NCBI GenBank assembly: GCA_032207245.1
Contig: CM063504.1
Coordinates: 86,492,575 to 86,556,574, forward strand
DNA from: Pardosa pseudoannulata
Taxonomy: Eukaryota; Arthropoda; Arachnida; Araneae; Lycosidae
DNA length: 64,000 nt
Reading direction: 5' to 3'
In this document: in pieces, positions 1 to 15,722 of the stretch
How the letters are laid out: every line of letters starts with the position of its first letter
Numbering within the stretch: the first letter of the stretch is position 1
Notes under the pieces: model-generated
Databases searched by the model: none
What the model was told of the DNA's origin: nothing
Seen by the model: only the letters and a program-made list of their open reading frames with translations
Position numbers and translations under genes: made by a program

Positions 1-2046
1 AATTTATAATAGTATCGTAAATATCAAAAATCAAACAGAAATAGCAATGTATAGCTTTAATTTTTTGAATTATGTTATATATAAACATTTTTACATTAAT
101 GAAAAGAGCAATCATAAAACTAATAATGTAAAAACTAGTTTTTATTTGTCTAAATTTTTCCAGAATCTATGTAGTAGACAAGAACATTCGGCTTCGTTTT
201 CGTGTATATACTGTTATTTTTGTACCCACAAACAAACCATGTTGTTACACTGACCCGTACTAGTACGTGTCCCACGCTCAAGTATCAATCGTCAGAAAAA
301 TCGTACGTGTCCCGCATACAATGTGTTAAAATCAGGGCTTCGAATCGGAACTGAACCGAAAACCGAAAACCGGAATAAACCGTTATTTTGGTCGGAACGA
401 AAACCGGAACTGAACCGAAAAAAATATCGGTTTATTTCTGTTCGATATATCTTTCAGTCATTTTGTTACTGTTACCAACTTATCAATATTTTCTAATTTA
501 ACGTCAACTTTATAATTATCATTACATGTATACTGCTTCTCGATTTCCTATTTTGATATTCACTAGTATTTTTCTGTTTCAGTTTCTCATGAAACTACTT
601 GTAGAAGACATTTTTAATTCAGTTGATTAAACTAGAAGTATATATGATTTTTTAAGAAAAATATCGAGTTATATTTTATTTTTCACATCTCAGCATGCGA
701 TCATCCACGGATGTTTGTATAGACTGTTTAGATCAGGGAGGAGTAAATAGACAGGAGAGGCCCTAAGTGACGTAGTATGAAGCATCTATCAAATCTTCTG
801 AGCATCAAATGGGTGTTTGGTAATGGCGGCGATTCAAATGTTTCGTAATAGTAGTATTTCATTAGGCCTGCTGTTTGTATCAATTCACATAGTGTACCAA
901 TTAAAAAAAGAATAAAATCTTCTAAATTTTGATAGAATTACATTTTTTGTTTATGATAGAATTATATTTTTAGTACAAATAAGAATATACATAAAATGAA
1001 ATTATTCATTTGGAACTGAAACGAAAACAGTTATTTTTGGCGGAGCGAAAATCGGAACTGAACCGAAAACCGTTATTTTTGGCGGAGCGAAAACCGGAAC
1101 TGAACCAATATTAATTTTTTAGTTGAACCGGAACGAAAACCGGAACAAAAAAAAATTACGGTTCGAAGCCCTGGTTAAAATTCTATCCTCGGGTTGGATA
1201 AAACCTTCGAGCCGTAGTTTGCCCAACCCTGTCCTAGACCGTCGGCCGCTCACAAGCTAAATCAAAACTTTTTTTTTTCTTTTTAGACGATATATACCCG
1301 AGTCTATATTATTTAATTATACTTTGGTCAGACAACTGTGCGCAAGTAAACCTAACACTTTTTCCGAGAACAAAAACCGACGGTTGTTGAGTGAAGTCTT
1401 CTAACTTCAATTTTCTAACCAGTGCTTATCCTAGACTAGAGACGGGCAAACTTTTGCGATCGCGGGCTAAAAATCGAAAGAACATAAGTTTGGAGAGCCA
1501 TGGTAAATTTTTCTAAAATTTTAAAAACAATATATAAGTACTACGATCTAAATATGTCAATGAAATGAATGAAATTACAATTTCATTTTTTTAAATTCCT
1601 AATATTGAGGTGGTTCGAAGTAAGAGTGATTTTAAGGAACGAGGCTTCAGGTCAGTCTATTTTCTAAGGTTCACAGTTGAAAACACTTGTTTACGGATAT
1701 AAGAAGAAGAAAACAGATCTTTTCGGTGTGAGATAATAAATTTGGTATATAATATTTAAACAAAAGAGAAAAAGAGATGGACATATAATGTAAAAATATA
1801 TATTTCTTTGAATTTGCTTAACATACTGTGTGCGGTTACATTTCGCAGTGGAATTGTACCGGGAGCGGGCGTTTTGCGTACAAATTTAGTTATTCAGTTA
1901 AATCTCTATTTAATCGAAAATTATTTAATTTTTTAACCAACTTTTCGTATTTTATATTGAAATATATAAACAAATATATAAATAGAAATATATAAATAAC
2001 AACCGCAAGATTTTTGTAAATAAAAAATTATATTTTTTAGTGGATA
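1..2046. repeat. Tandem duplication, unit 1 (about 2.05 kb)
   Basis: Bases 1-1328 recur almost exactly at 2047-3357, so 1-2046 is one full unit of a head-to-tail duplication. The window starts inside the repeat, so further units to the left are possible. The unit carries an 841-bp hAT-like element (333-1173). The remaining 1329-2046 is single-copy here and AT-rich, with no gene seen. Copy 1 has 18 extra bases at 1238-1255 that are absent from copy 2. Confidence 0.97.
333..1173. mobile_element. Non-autonomous hAT element, copy 1
   Basis: The element begins CAGGGCTTCGAA and ends TTCGAAGCCCTG, a 12-bp perfect terminal inverted repeat of the CAGGG type usual in hAT transposons. It is flanked by the identical 8-bp target duplication GTTAAAAT at 325-332 and 1174-1181. 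Just inside both ends are several copies of a GGAACTGAACCGAAAACCG-like motif. It is 841 bp and contains no transposase, so it would depend on an enzyme supplied elsewhere. Confidence 0.93.
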
Positions 2047-3357
2047 AATTTATAATAGTATCGTAAATATGAAAAATCAAATAGAAATAGCAATGTATAG
2101 TTTTAATTTTTTCGAATTATGTTATATATAAACATTTTTACATTAATGAAAAGAGCAATCATAAAACTAATAATGTAAAAACTAGTTTTTATTTGTCTAA
2201 ATTTTTCCAGAATCTATGTAGTAGACAAGAACATTCGGCTTCGTTTTCGTGTATATACTGTTATTTTTGTACTCATAAACAAACCATGTTGTTACACTAA
2301 CCCGTACTAGTACGTGTCCCACGCTTAAGTATCAATCATCAGAAAAATCGTACGTGTCCCGCATACAATGTGTTAAAATCAGGGCTTCGAATCGGAACTG
2401 AACCGAAAACCGAAAACCGGAATAAACCGTTATTTTGGTCGGAACGAAAACCGGAACTGAACCGAAAAAAATATCGGTTTATTTCTGTTCGATATATCTT
2501 TCAGTCATTTTGTTACTGTTACCAACTTATCAATATTTTCTAATTTAACGTCAACTTTATAATTATCATTACATGTATACTGCTTCTCGATTTCCTATTT
2601 TGATATTCACTAGTATTTTTCTGTTTCAGTTTCTCATGAAACTACTTGTAGAAGACATATTTAATTCAGTTGATTAAACTAGAAGTATAGATGATTTTTT
2701 AAGAAAAATATCGAGTTATATTTTATTTTTCACATCTCAGCATGCGATCATCCACGGATGTTTGTATAGACTGTTTAGATCAGGGAGGAGTAAATAGACA
2801 GGAGAGGCCCTAAGTGACGTAGTATGAAGCATCTATCAAATCTTCTGAGCATCAAATGGGTGTTTGGTAATGGCGGCGATTCAAATGTTTCGTAATAGTA
2901 GTATTTCATTAGGCCTGCTGTTTGTATCAATTCACATAGTGTACCAATTAAAAAAAGAATAAAATCTTCTAAATTTTGATAGAATTACATTTTTTGTTTA
3001 TGATAGAATTATATTTTTAGTACAAATAAGAATATACATAAAATGAAATTATTCATTTGGAACTGAAACGAAAACAGTTATTTTTGGCGGAGCGAAAATC
3101 GGAACTGAACCGAAAACCGTTATTTTTGGCGGAGCGAAAACCGGAACTGAACCAATATTAATTTTTTAGTTGAACCGGAACGAAAACCGGAACAAAAAAA
3201 AATTACGGTTCGAAGCCCTGGTTAAAATTCTATCCTCGGGTTGGATAAAACCTTCGAGCCGTAGTTTGCCCAACCCTGTCCTAGGCTAAATCAAAACTTT
3301 TTTTTTTCTTTTTAGACGATATATACCCGAGTCTATATTATTTAATTATACTTTGGT
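2047..3357. repeat. Tandem duplication, unit 2 (partial)
   Basis: This is a second copy of 1-1328. It ends at CTTTGGT (3351-3357), after which the sequences diverge. The 330 bp left of the hAT element carry about eight substitutions and one indel, whereas the 841-bp element differs at only about two positions. The 18 bases at 1238-1255 of copy 1 are missing here. Confidence 0.97.
2380..3220. mobile_element. Non-autonomous hAT element, copy 2
   Basis: Same length (841 bp), same CAGGG termini and the same GTTAAAAT flanks (2372-2379 and 3221-3228) as the element at 333-1173. It therefore arose by duplication of the whole segment after insertion, not by a second transposition. Confidence 0.93.
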
Positions 3358-3524
3358 GCTATACACCATCCTGTCCCCGCAGGATCGGCCTGATTCTAGC
3401 TTTGGGTGCAATAACCGTTAAATCACGTGATCAGGAAGTTCAAGAGCCCTCAAATAAAAACAGATTGGATACTTAACCCCCACTTGACAGAAATTCTGGC
3501 TGAGCTACGATATACCATAAAATT

Positions 3525-3975
3525 CGTTTATTGCGAACCCTGAGTTAACGAAAACCCGGTTTAAAGAACATTTTTTATATGGTTGGTCTGCTGATAAAAT
3601 GCCTATATAAAATTCTTTTATTTTCGAACAAAACTTGAATTTATCGACGAATTTTTTTATGAAACTTCTCCAAAATCGTTTCTTTTTTTTTTCTTCCTGT
3701 TATAAATTTCCAGAATCTAGAGGCAGGAAACAACGAGGTGGAACAATCAAACTCTTTATCGATTAATAATTTAGCAAGTGCAGAATCAGAATTTCAATAC
3801 AATTTCAATGATTATTAATAATTAATCCAGAAATCCTAAATGAAGAAAAGATCTTTGTGGAAATTCAATGAATGATTCTCAAGAAACAATGTCCAGTGCA
3901 GAGTTGAAAACAGTGTCTAAGAAGAAGTAACTGAGCCTCCTCCACCAACTATCTCAGAAGAAATATAACAAGAAA
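3525..3975 (+). other. Possible pogo/Tigger-like transposon remnant
   Basis: The start (3527-3570) has the repeated GAACCCTGAGTTAACG / AACCCGGTTTAAAGAAC pattern seen at the ends of some pogo-group elements. Further on, a short stretch near 3717-3790 reads LEAGNNEVEQSNSLSINNLA and one near 3930-3965 reads VTEPPPPTISEE, which resemble the acidic, Pro-rich C-terminus of Tigger transposases. The two stretches are not in one open frame. A similar motif at 4765-4790 is in direct orientation, so no inverted-repeat pair was found. Tentative. Confidence 0.28.
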
Positions 3976-4400
3976 AATATATAAAGAATTTTTTATTCAA
4001 TCTTTTATTTAACTAGAAAAGCGATAAAAAATGGACTAAAAAGTAAAAAATTTGTTTGTGCTTTTAGTTATGTCGTTAGATGGCGATACTAATTAAAAAT
4101 CTCTGCAACTGGGATTCCAAGTACGTTGAACAGCTTTTTGCATTTACCAAACTGATTTTATTTTTACTCCAATCTAATTTTTTATGATTGTATTGTCATC
4201 GGAATTGAACCTATGTGCAAAATTTCAGATCTCTAGCTAGTCAGGAAGGTACTTAAAAATTGATTACAAAATACCAACTGGCAGACAACTGGAGTTAAGT
4301 AAAAGCGATTAAAAAAGGGAGAGGGGAGGAAAAGGTTTTTGGAATCAATAGGTTTGGAAGAGCAATCATATTTTAGAATAATAGGTTTGGTATCAATAGG

Positions 4401-4555
4401 TCTACTGTTTTGCTATACGAGGGTTAATAAGATCGAGACCTACTTCTTAAAACCGATTTCGAAAGGCTACGGACATTCATGCTAGTAGCTGGATTCGAAC
4501 CTTCGAATTCGAGTACCGAAGAGCAACGCCCTGATATTTGGCCATCGTTCGTCTG
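4401..4555 (-). repeat. tRNA-derived SINE, copy 1
   Basis: Read on the minus strand, the head has an A-box-like TGGCCAAATAT and a B-box GGTTCGAATCC. These are followed by the family body, which contains GTAGCC...CGAAATCGG...AGTAGGTC and TAACCCTCGTATAGCAAAA. The same body recurs at 22934, 37875, 39765 and 40573. It is an RNA polymerase III-type retroposon, not a functional tRNA: no acceptor stem can be formed. Confidence 0.82.
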
Positions 4556-8030
<3,475 letters not shown>

Positions 8031-8525
8031 ACATATCAAAATTATTTAACTTTAATATTTAATTAAAAACCTCCTCTCTTCCATTCTAATTCTTTAAAAT
8101 CTTTTTCCCAGCCTCTAAATGTCTTAATCAAAGGAGCGTTCTCGACTTAAAATTCTTTCGATACAATTCCCAAAGCTTTCTATCCTATAGATGTAAATTT
8201 TCTGTCTATTCAATACGTTTTCCAGCTATCGCCAGCAAATGGCTCTGCGTTTTTTCTTGATCTTAACACTTAATTCGCTGAGTAAGTTTCTTCTACCTTG
8301 GGAAAATTCTTTCTGTCTTCGCTCTTGGGTGCACCTCTGTTCCAGCAGAGTGATTTTTGTGTCTTTCCTTTGTCTGTCATTGACTCGTAAAGATGTCCGT
8401 TTCAGCAGCTCTGAAATAAAGATTTAATTAGACTTGTGCCGGTCTCTTGTGGCCAGACTGCATCGTTCGTTACTACTGTTGGTTAGGCTTTCTCCTTGCC
8501 CAGTAGCCCGGGCAAGTAAAAAGAA
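8031..8525. repeat. Dispersed 0.5-kb repeat, copy A
   Basis: It aligns along its length with 62576-63065 in the same orientation. Shared blocks include ATATCAAAATTATT near the start, TTTTCCCAGCC, CTGTTCCAGCA, TGACT(C)GT and CCCAGTAGCCC(A/G)GGCAAGTAAAAA near the end. Both copies follow a TA/TG microsatellite. No terminal inverted repeats or coding sequence were seen, and the class is unknown. This copy retains CpG sites that are TG or CA in copy B. Confidence 0.8.
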
Positions 8526-8575
8526 TAATGTACAATAGTTTTATAATTATTGGATTACACACACACACATATATG

Positions 8576-8760
8576 TAAGGAAAATTTTCAGCGGTTTTCA
8601 AAACTTAAATCTAGGGCTAAAAATTCCCTTCGTCATTTTGCATTCCCCTTTTTAACCCCTAACCTAAATTGACCACTGGGGCTACAGTTTACGCCCTCAG
8701 AGAAGGGGCTTGACCGATTATAATTCTACATGGCCCTAGCTGACAATTTAGGAAATTTCC
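8576..8760. mobile_element. Foldback element, partial copy
   Basis: The arm TAAGGAAAATTTTCAGCGG...AACTTAAATCTAGGG and the AACCCCTAACCTAAATTGACC block match an arm of the palindromic element at 15375-15628, including its central CGCCCTC...GAGAAGG...GATTATAATTCTACAT segment. The second arm degrades after about 8745 (CTGACAATTTAGG). Its left flank is a (CA)n(TA)n microsatellite (8557-8575). Confidence 0.75.
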
Positions 8761-9053
8761 TAATAAAAAGGAGATACACGCTGTCGGAGGCAGATTTTTC
8801 TAGAGATATTTTCCCACAGATGTTGACCCAGGTGTTACGGGTCTTGTACATAGAACTTCATGCTAGCTGACCCTTCAGTTTGTCCTGTCCCTATGATGAA
8901 GTGGGAACCCGTCCACCAACGTTATCTTAATTTTCTCCAAATTTAACTCCAAAGTTAACAAAGTTATCCAAAGTATTCTTAATAAAGGTCTTTAGCTAAA
9001 ACGGTGTCATTTTTATGGCCATGACTGAAACCACCCATCGAGAAGTCCGTCTC

Positions 9054-9158
<105 letters not shown>

Positions 9159-9906
9159 CAATCCAGATTTTATTCTCTTTCTCAGCTTATTCATAACTGT
9201 TCAGTTCACCAAATTAAATAATATTTTTCGGGTGCATAAAAATTTCGTTTTATTTGTATGTCAAAGGATTAAAAACATCAAACAAACCCGTCAAGATGGC
9301 AATTTCTAGATTTTGTTTTCTTTTTTGTTTTTCTGAAAATTTTTTTATTATCTTTTTTCAAATATTCGTAAAATATAAATATTCTACAAATAAGGAGCTG
9401 TCACTTCAAGCATATAATTATTAAACATACATTTATTTTTATGTTTTAAATTTACAAATATATGGTAAGTTCTAAATTGTTTTCTCTTTGTGTTTCAAGT
9501 ATTACTCACTTTTTGACTTTTTATCGATATAAAGGAATTATTATACATACCAGTTAACTTATTTCCTAAGTTTTCTAATCATGGTGTATGGAAATGTTTT
9601 GAAAGTCTTAAAAAAATATTATTATTGTAATGGTTCGATTTTAGTTGAATTATCAGAGCATATCAATTAAAATCAGTTTTTATCCTTAACAGTCAAGTGA
9701 ACACGATGTTAAATTCTTTTTATTTTATTTTATTTTTGTCGTCTTCACTTGCAGTTGTTTGCTAGCTATTTTTGACTGCAGCAGCTGACGACGCGATAAG
9801 GGATTATTTTTAATTAAATACCTACAGTTTTCTACGTAAAAAAACTTCCAGAGGCTTTTTATAAAACACTTTATAATCAGTTTATATATGTAGCTTTCAT
9901 TTAAAT

Positions 9907-10000
9907 CAGCACTTCCTAAACTGTGGGGTCACGACCCCAAATGATGTCGCAAATTTAAGGGTCACGAAAATTTAATTTAGATACAGGAACTAAAAAAAGT
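9907..10000. mobile_element. hAT-like terminal fragment
   Basis: CAGCACTTCCTAAACTGTGG, followed by GGTCACGACCCC, matches the general CAG-TTCC-AAACTGTGGGG pattern at the ends of Charlie-like hAT elements. No opposite end or 8-bp duplication was found, so it is a fragment at best. Confidence 0.4.
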
Positions 10001-13000
10001 TAGTCTCAGTCTATTTAATATATTTAGTTTAATTCATCATATGTTCTGTGCAGAGCAATTATAAAGTCGTAATATTGGCTTAAGTTTCGCTGCAAATCAT
10101 ATTTGCGTTTTATATGAGAAAAAGGTAAGTACGGGGACAAAGGACTTTCAAAATTATAATTTTCGATCAAAAATGCAAAATGATTTTTTTTCCCTGAAAG
10201 AGTCAAGCTAAACATACAGTTTATTATCGAATAAATTTTTGCAATCGAATAATTGTTTAATTAAAACCCTTTTTTATGTCGTCTTGCCTCCTAATTTTAA
10301 GACTTAAAATTCTTTTTTTATTGGAATTTTTTTTCTGATTTTTTAGTGGTTTCAAAATGTTTCACGTAAAATATTTTTTTCTCGGTTGCTCTGAAAATTT
10401 TAGTCTTTATGTATGTTTATGTTCCTATGTATTAAAGAACTACGGTCTTACGTCCCAGCTAGCACTCATGTATGGGTAAACCAAAGAAAACCCCTCGGCG
10501 TAAAATTCTGTAATTTCCTATGTAATAATAGCCTAAGTTAACAGTCCGTCTGTCCTCGAATTTATGAATTGGACCTGGAATGGATAGAGGCATCCATATT
10601 GGATTCTTGACGAGTCAGGGTCAGCAAAATTCGAAGCGAGTAAAGTCCTCTTAAACTATAAGATTCGATTCTAAAATAAATTGGTATAAATGTGCTTCAT
10701 ATCACAGAGAAAAATACTGTCGTCTTTAAAACGGTCGAAACCCACCCCAAGAGCAGGCGATTAAATTTATTCACTGGAATAATTAATGTATAATCTTATT
10801 TACAGATAAAAATTGATGATGAATTTGCATTTCAATGTACTCCTGATATAACAGTTTCAATCATCCGGTAGGACCAATCAGCACGCTAATGGTTCTAGCT
10901 TTAGCAGTGACGCAGATGAAAAATTTCAGTCGAAGGGGCTCATTCGTCACAAGGATGAGAAACGGCCAGTTGGCGGTTTACTAAATCCTAAGCCAAACAT
11001 CGCCAAATTACTAAGCCAGGCTACTATACTGAAACGCAATAGCTTCCACTAGCAAAGATTGTGCAGATCTTAAGGTAAGGTCAAGGTATTGCTTTTTTAC
11101 GGAGTACCTAGTAGTGAAAAGTTCACTTCTTCAACCTCCGAAAAACACAAGACATAATTTGGAACATCGATGCACAGTAGCCAATCTTGAATTTAGAACA
11201 CTCGTCGCAATTTCCAAATCAAAAGATTGGAAGGCCTGCAAGGATTTTGGGTTTCGTTCTCATAACAAAGCTACGAAAAAATAACGCGCTGTCTAATTAA
11301 AAAGTTAGACTATTCCTATGCAGATCTTAACGCGAACACGCAGAGTTTTAAATAATATCCAGCGCGTGGACCACACCGCTCTCTGGTGCATAGCGACAGT
11401 CAAAAATCTAAAAAGCTCCCGGATCCCCAGGCACTTCTCTTTATATTTCACCTCTTATCTCCATTCCACGTCTTGTATTTTCTTGAATGTTCGTGATCAT
11501 GTACAAGAATGACGTGGGAACATTCTTGTGTGGTCGAAGGAACAATTTTTCTTCTCACGGTATCACTCTGAAACTATCTGCAAACCAAGGAAAGGAGAAA
11601 GGCCGGGCCACGGCCCTTATTTCAACACATTTCCATCGTTTGTTATTATATTAGAGAAGAAATAATGTTTCTACAATATGAGAAAAATTAAAAAAAAAAT
11701 GAATAATTAACTAAAAGGTCTATTATATACGATTTATGCAATTATGGAGATTTGCTATAAAATGTTCAATTCGCAGAGACAATAGAAAAACGGCGGGACC
11801 AAAACGTTTGTTGATTATATGCCGGGTTCGCTATGACGAGGTTTGAATGTATACTTAAATAAAGCCTTAAAATATTTAATGGGAATCATATTTTATTATA
11901 ATTATGTTTTTTATTTTACACGTGTCATTGTTATTTATGTGTCAGTTTGAATCCTTCAGGCTCAGAAGCAGGAAGAACTTGTGGATAGAGACAAAAAACT
12001 TCTGGTTATGAGGGCATGCCATTAATACGTAGAGACTCATAGATTTTGGATCTTGCAATAGTGTTTGTTACAAAACTGGGCGAATCACCCTGACACCATT
12101 TCTTTGCTAGCCGAGAGCATAACGTCTTTTCTTTAAAACAGTTTGATTTATCCCCCTTTTCGCTTTTTAAGGTGACTTTGATCTCTGTTTGGGTTCTGAA
12201 AAGGTGAAATATATATTATTTAATCACATGGATATTCTAGACCAGGGGTCGCTTAACTTAGGAAGTTTTTGATCAACCTCACGTTTCTAAATCCTAATGT
12301 GAACTTCGAAAAGAAACCAGGACATAAATAAGAACTTTTTTTAAAAAATATTATGTATGTTTATTGCCTATAAATATAAAATCCATTTTAATAAAACTGT
12401 ATGCAAGAAAAATATATCAAAATTAAATTGTGTATAAAATTTGAAATGTCGTTAGCAATAAATTTGAAATACAAGATTAGATTTTTCATTAGATTTATTA
12501 ACTTTAGTGTGAAGGAAGGCACTCTTTTTGGTCATTGTAAGGAATTATACCCACGACCTGTGTTTCACAGATGTATACCCTTCACTATATCTGCAAAATT
12601 GACCCCATTGATCATTCCACCGACTAAGAGCGGCTAATAAAGTTTTTTAAATGTGTCGCTTTTTTTTTCAGGGCAGCAGGGCATCTTAAAAGAGGATTTC
12701 CCTTTTCGGAAGGGATCAAGTTTCTAGAAGCTGACCCCCGAAGAAGGGAGAGAAGATCAGGGAGAAGTGCAATTGAATTCGAGGAGTCGAAATAGAGTCT
12801 GCGACCTGGAGATAATTCTCTTTTTGGAATGGAAGAACGTAATGCCGTTTTTATTTTGTTATGGAACGCTCGTCCATCTGGTCTGGTTAAGACAGGCTCC
12901 GAGACTCAGGGAATGTTTTTGTCATATATTTAATTTTCATCAATCTTGTAAATAAATTTGCGTTGTCCGTCTAAACTTTGGAGGAATTATGTGGCTATGC

Positions 13001-13403
13001 ATCCCAGCGACGGACTACGAACATATCTGCCCCAGTAAAGTAGGTGGACAGGCCACGTGCTATCATAGCGCCCCAGAAAGAGGTGCTTTACAGTCATCAT
13101 CAAGTCTTTTAATGTGCGGACAGCAGGTAGTGGTTGCCAATTAAATACAATTGTCGAAATATTTATCAGTCAATTATTTTTTATTCTTGTTTTCTTTTAT
13201 AAATTTTGTACTGGAAAATGAAACTTCATACAGATATGGAGAACTGAACTGAACATTGCCTACACTTTTAGACCAACGGAGCAAAATTGGGTATCATTCT
13301 TTAGAGACCAAATATTTTCAGAGCTTGGAGAAAGCTCGTTTTAAGATAAAGCGGTATTTTGAGTCATCTGGCTGAACTCATTGGCATGTTATCAAATCCT
13401 GAT
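10001..13403. other. No gene identified
   Basis: Mixed AT-rich sequence with several GC-richer patches (10860-11640, 12700-13120). No reading frame here resembles a known protein. CAGGGGTCGCTTAACTTAGG at 12243 could be a hAT end but has no partner. Confidence 0.5.
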
Positions 13404-13715
13404 GTAGCCTCCACACTATGGCCAATTGTTCACCACTTCCTGATGGTGACCTTGGACGATGGTTCACGGGTTGTAACCACATGCTGGACCACTAAATGAG
13501 CCGAGTTCGTGGATTCGTCCATTAGATCTGCGCGCTCTTTAATTGCGCATCTGTCTGCCTTTGATCTTTGGAGAAAACCCGCCTCCAAAGCCATCGTCCA
13601 CCAAGGCTATTTTATCGTCTGCCGCCATCGATCACGATAAGCCAAACCCCCTCCAGACGGTGGTCATGTCCATAGATGGTCATGGCTTGCAGTGGGCCAT
13701 AATGTGGAGGGGCCT
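13404..13715. mobile_element. MITE-like repeat, copy 1 (pair with 32849)
   Basis: Near-terminal inverted repeats CCTCCACACTATGGCC (13408-13423) and GGCCATAATGTGGAGG (13695-13710) bracket about 270 bp. The whole unit recurs at 32849-33144 with roughly four of five bases conserved. Shared internal blocks include GTGGATTCGTCCAT, TGCCTTTGATCTTTGGAGAA, TATTTTATCGTCTGCCGCCA and GATCACGATAAGCCAAACCC. No coding sequence was seen and the superfamily is not determined. Confidence 0.8.
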
Positions 13716-15283
13716 TGAGAGTATCATTGCGGTCGACTGAAAATTTAACCTCGTTCGGTTTGAAGATCTCTGGTCTCGACTGGAGACCAGGGATGTCAAA
13801 TGAGAGGATTTTATCAAAGTGAATTGAAATGTCATTTTTTTTTTCGAGCGACAGTATCTTATGTTTGGATATGTAGTACCTCTACAATTATTAAATTTGT
13901 AATAAATAATAAACAAAGCATAGCGACGGAAAACAATATTTTTATATGAAAATAACACAAAACTGATTATATTTAATAATAAATTTAATGGTGGATTCAC
14001 AACTGAATGTTACTTTAATAAATGATGTTTTACTTCATTTAGAGGATTGATGGCACTTTTGTTCAGACTTATATAAAACCAAACCAGTAAAACATGATTT
14101 ATTGTCGCAAAAAGAATATTTTCATTATTTTTTGTTATTTATTTTTAATGATATTTCAAAACTTTTTGCTTGCCATGTAATCGCTATCCCTACTCTACAC
14201 ACGGTTACCCACTTGCTCTAAACAAGCAAATATTTCACCAAGTGTTAGTTAATTCAATTAGATTTTTTATGTCTTTAAAACCTTGAAAAACATCACATTC
14301 ATACTATAATAATATGTTCAGACAGCTGGTTTCTTTTCATCTGCGCAGCTCTTTTCTTTCTTTTCTGAAATCTTTATTATTGAAATATGATTAATTGTAT
14401 TTAAAAGGTAGTATTGTGGCGGTACCTAAAGTTGTATATATTTTTTAGTTTTTTATCTTTAGTTATATTCAGGCATTTTGATGCTAATAATTTTTAAATT
14501 GCATATGATTATAAGGGCAGGTGTTTGGAATGTTGCCCAGTATTACTGCTTATGTTAGTGCAATTATACTCATACCTGACTGGCAACAGGTGAAACCGTG
14601 ATTTCGGAATATTGTCGACTTGGCCGATGTTTAGGTTTCTTTTTAAACATGGTCCAATGGCGAAGCTTATTTTGAATCTTTATTTTTTATATTGTTTATT
14701 TATTTTCAGATGTTAACATGGGACAAAGTAAGTATCTGACTATGAGCTATCCGATTAACTGCAAATCCTATGACTTCATTGAATATATTCATTGTCGATT
14801 AATTCTAAATGTTTGTTTCAAATAAACAAGTGACTCATTCTCAAAACGTTAATCATATGGCAATGAAACCAGTCATCCTTTCAAGAAATTTAACCTGACT
14901 AAGAATAAGGAGAAATAACTGTGACACAACAGCCATGTATTTGTAACAGTCATATATTCGTTTATTCAGCTGAGAGAGCAATCACATGTACATGACAGAG
15001 CTCATAACAAAGGATATATTACAAAGGTTGTGTATCTACGTTTACTTTACATGCCATGTTGCGACATATACATATTTTAAAATACATACGCTGTGCCTCT
15101 ACATATATTTTATTTTTTACAATTCATAACAACATATACATATATTTTGAATAACAGTTAAAAAACATTTGAATATTTATCTAATTTTTATTCTAGAGTT
15201 TGGAATATAATGTGCGTGTCCAGTGTGAGATGAAGAGGTATGAAGGAAACTATACATATACCTCGGGCCAAAAGGATAAGAGG

Positions 15284-15287
<4 letters not shown>
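13716..15287. other. No gene identified
   Basis: AT-rich sequence with no repeat or coding sequence that I can support. Confidence 0.5.

Positions 15288-15359
<72 letters not shown>
15288..15359. repeat. (TA)n microsatellite left of foldback element
   Basis: About 70 bp of TA running into TTATATTTATATTTA at the left edge of the palindromic element. Confidence 0.98.
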
Positions 15360-15371
<12 letters not shown>

Positions 15372-15374
15372 TTA

Positions 15375-15626
15375 TAAGGAAAATTCTCAGGGGTTTTCAA
15401 AACTTAAATCAAGGGTAAAAATTCCCGCGTCATTTTCCCTTCCCCTTTTTTAACCCCTAACCTAAATTGTCCGCTAGGGCTAATGTAGGATTATAATTGG
15501 TCAGGTCCCTTCTCCGAGGGCGTAAAAAGTAGCCCCAGTGGTCAATTTAGGTTAGGGGTTATAAAGGGAAATGAAAAATGATTTTTACCCTTGATTTAAG
15601 TTTTGAAAACCCCTGAGAATTTTCCT

Positions 15627-15628
<2 letters not shown>
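15375..15628. mobile_element. Palindromic foldback MITE
   Basis: The left arm (TAAGGAAAATTCTCAGGGG, then TTTTCAAAACTTAAATCAAGGG) is repeated in inverse at 15585-15628. The inner block TAACCCCTAACCTAAATTG (left) and its complement near 15540-15558 extend the pairing almost to the centre, so most of the 254 bp can fold into one hairpin. TA arrays lie on both sides, consistent with insertion into a TA target. A partial relative lies at 8576. There is no coding capacity. Confidence 0.9.

Positions 15629-15629
<1 letters not shown>

Positions 15630-15718
<89 letters not shown>
15630..15718. repeat. (TA)n microsatellite right of foldback element
   Basis: About 88 bp of TA directly after the right arm (TTTTCCTTACA). 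Confidence 0.98.

Positions 15719-15722
<4 letters not shown>

Noticed and set aside
12243..12300. hAT end CAGGGGTCGCTTAACTTAGG
   Set aside because: No opposite terminus and no second copy of TTCTAGAC at a suitable position.
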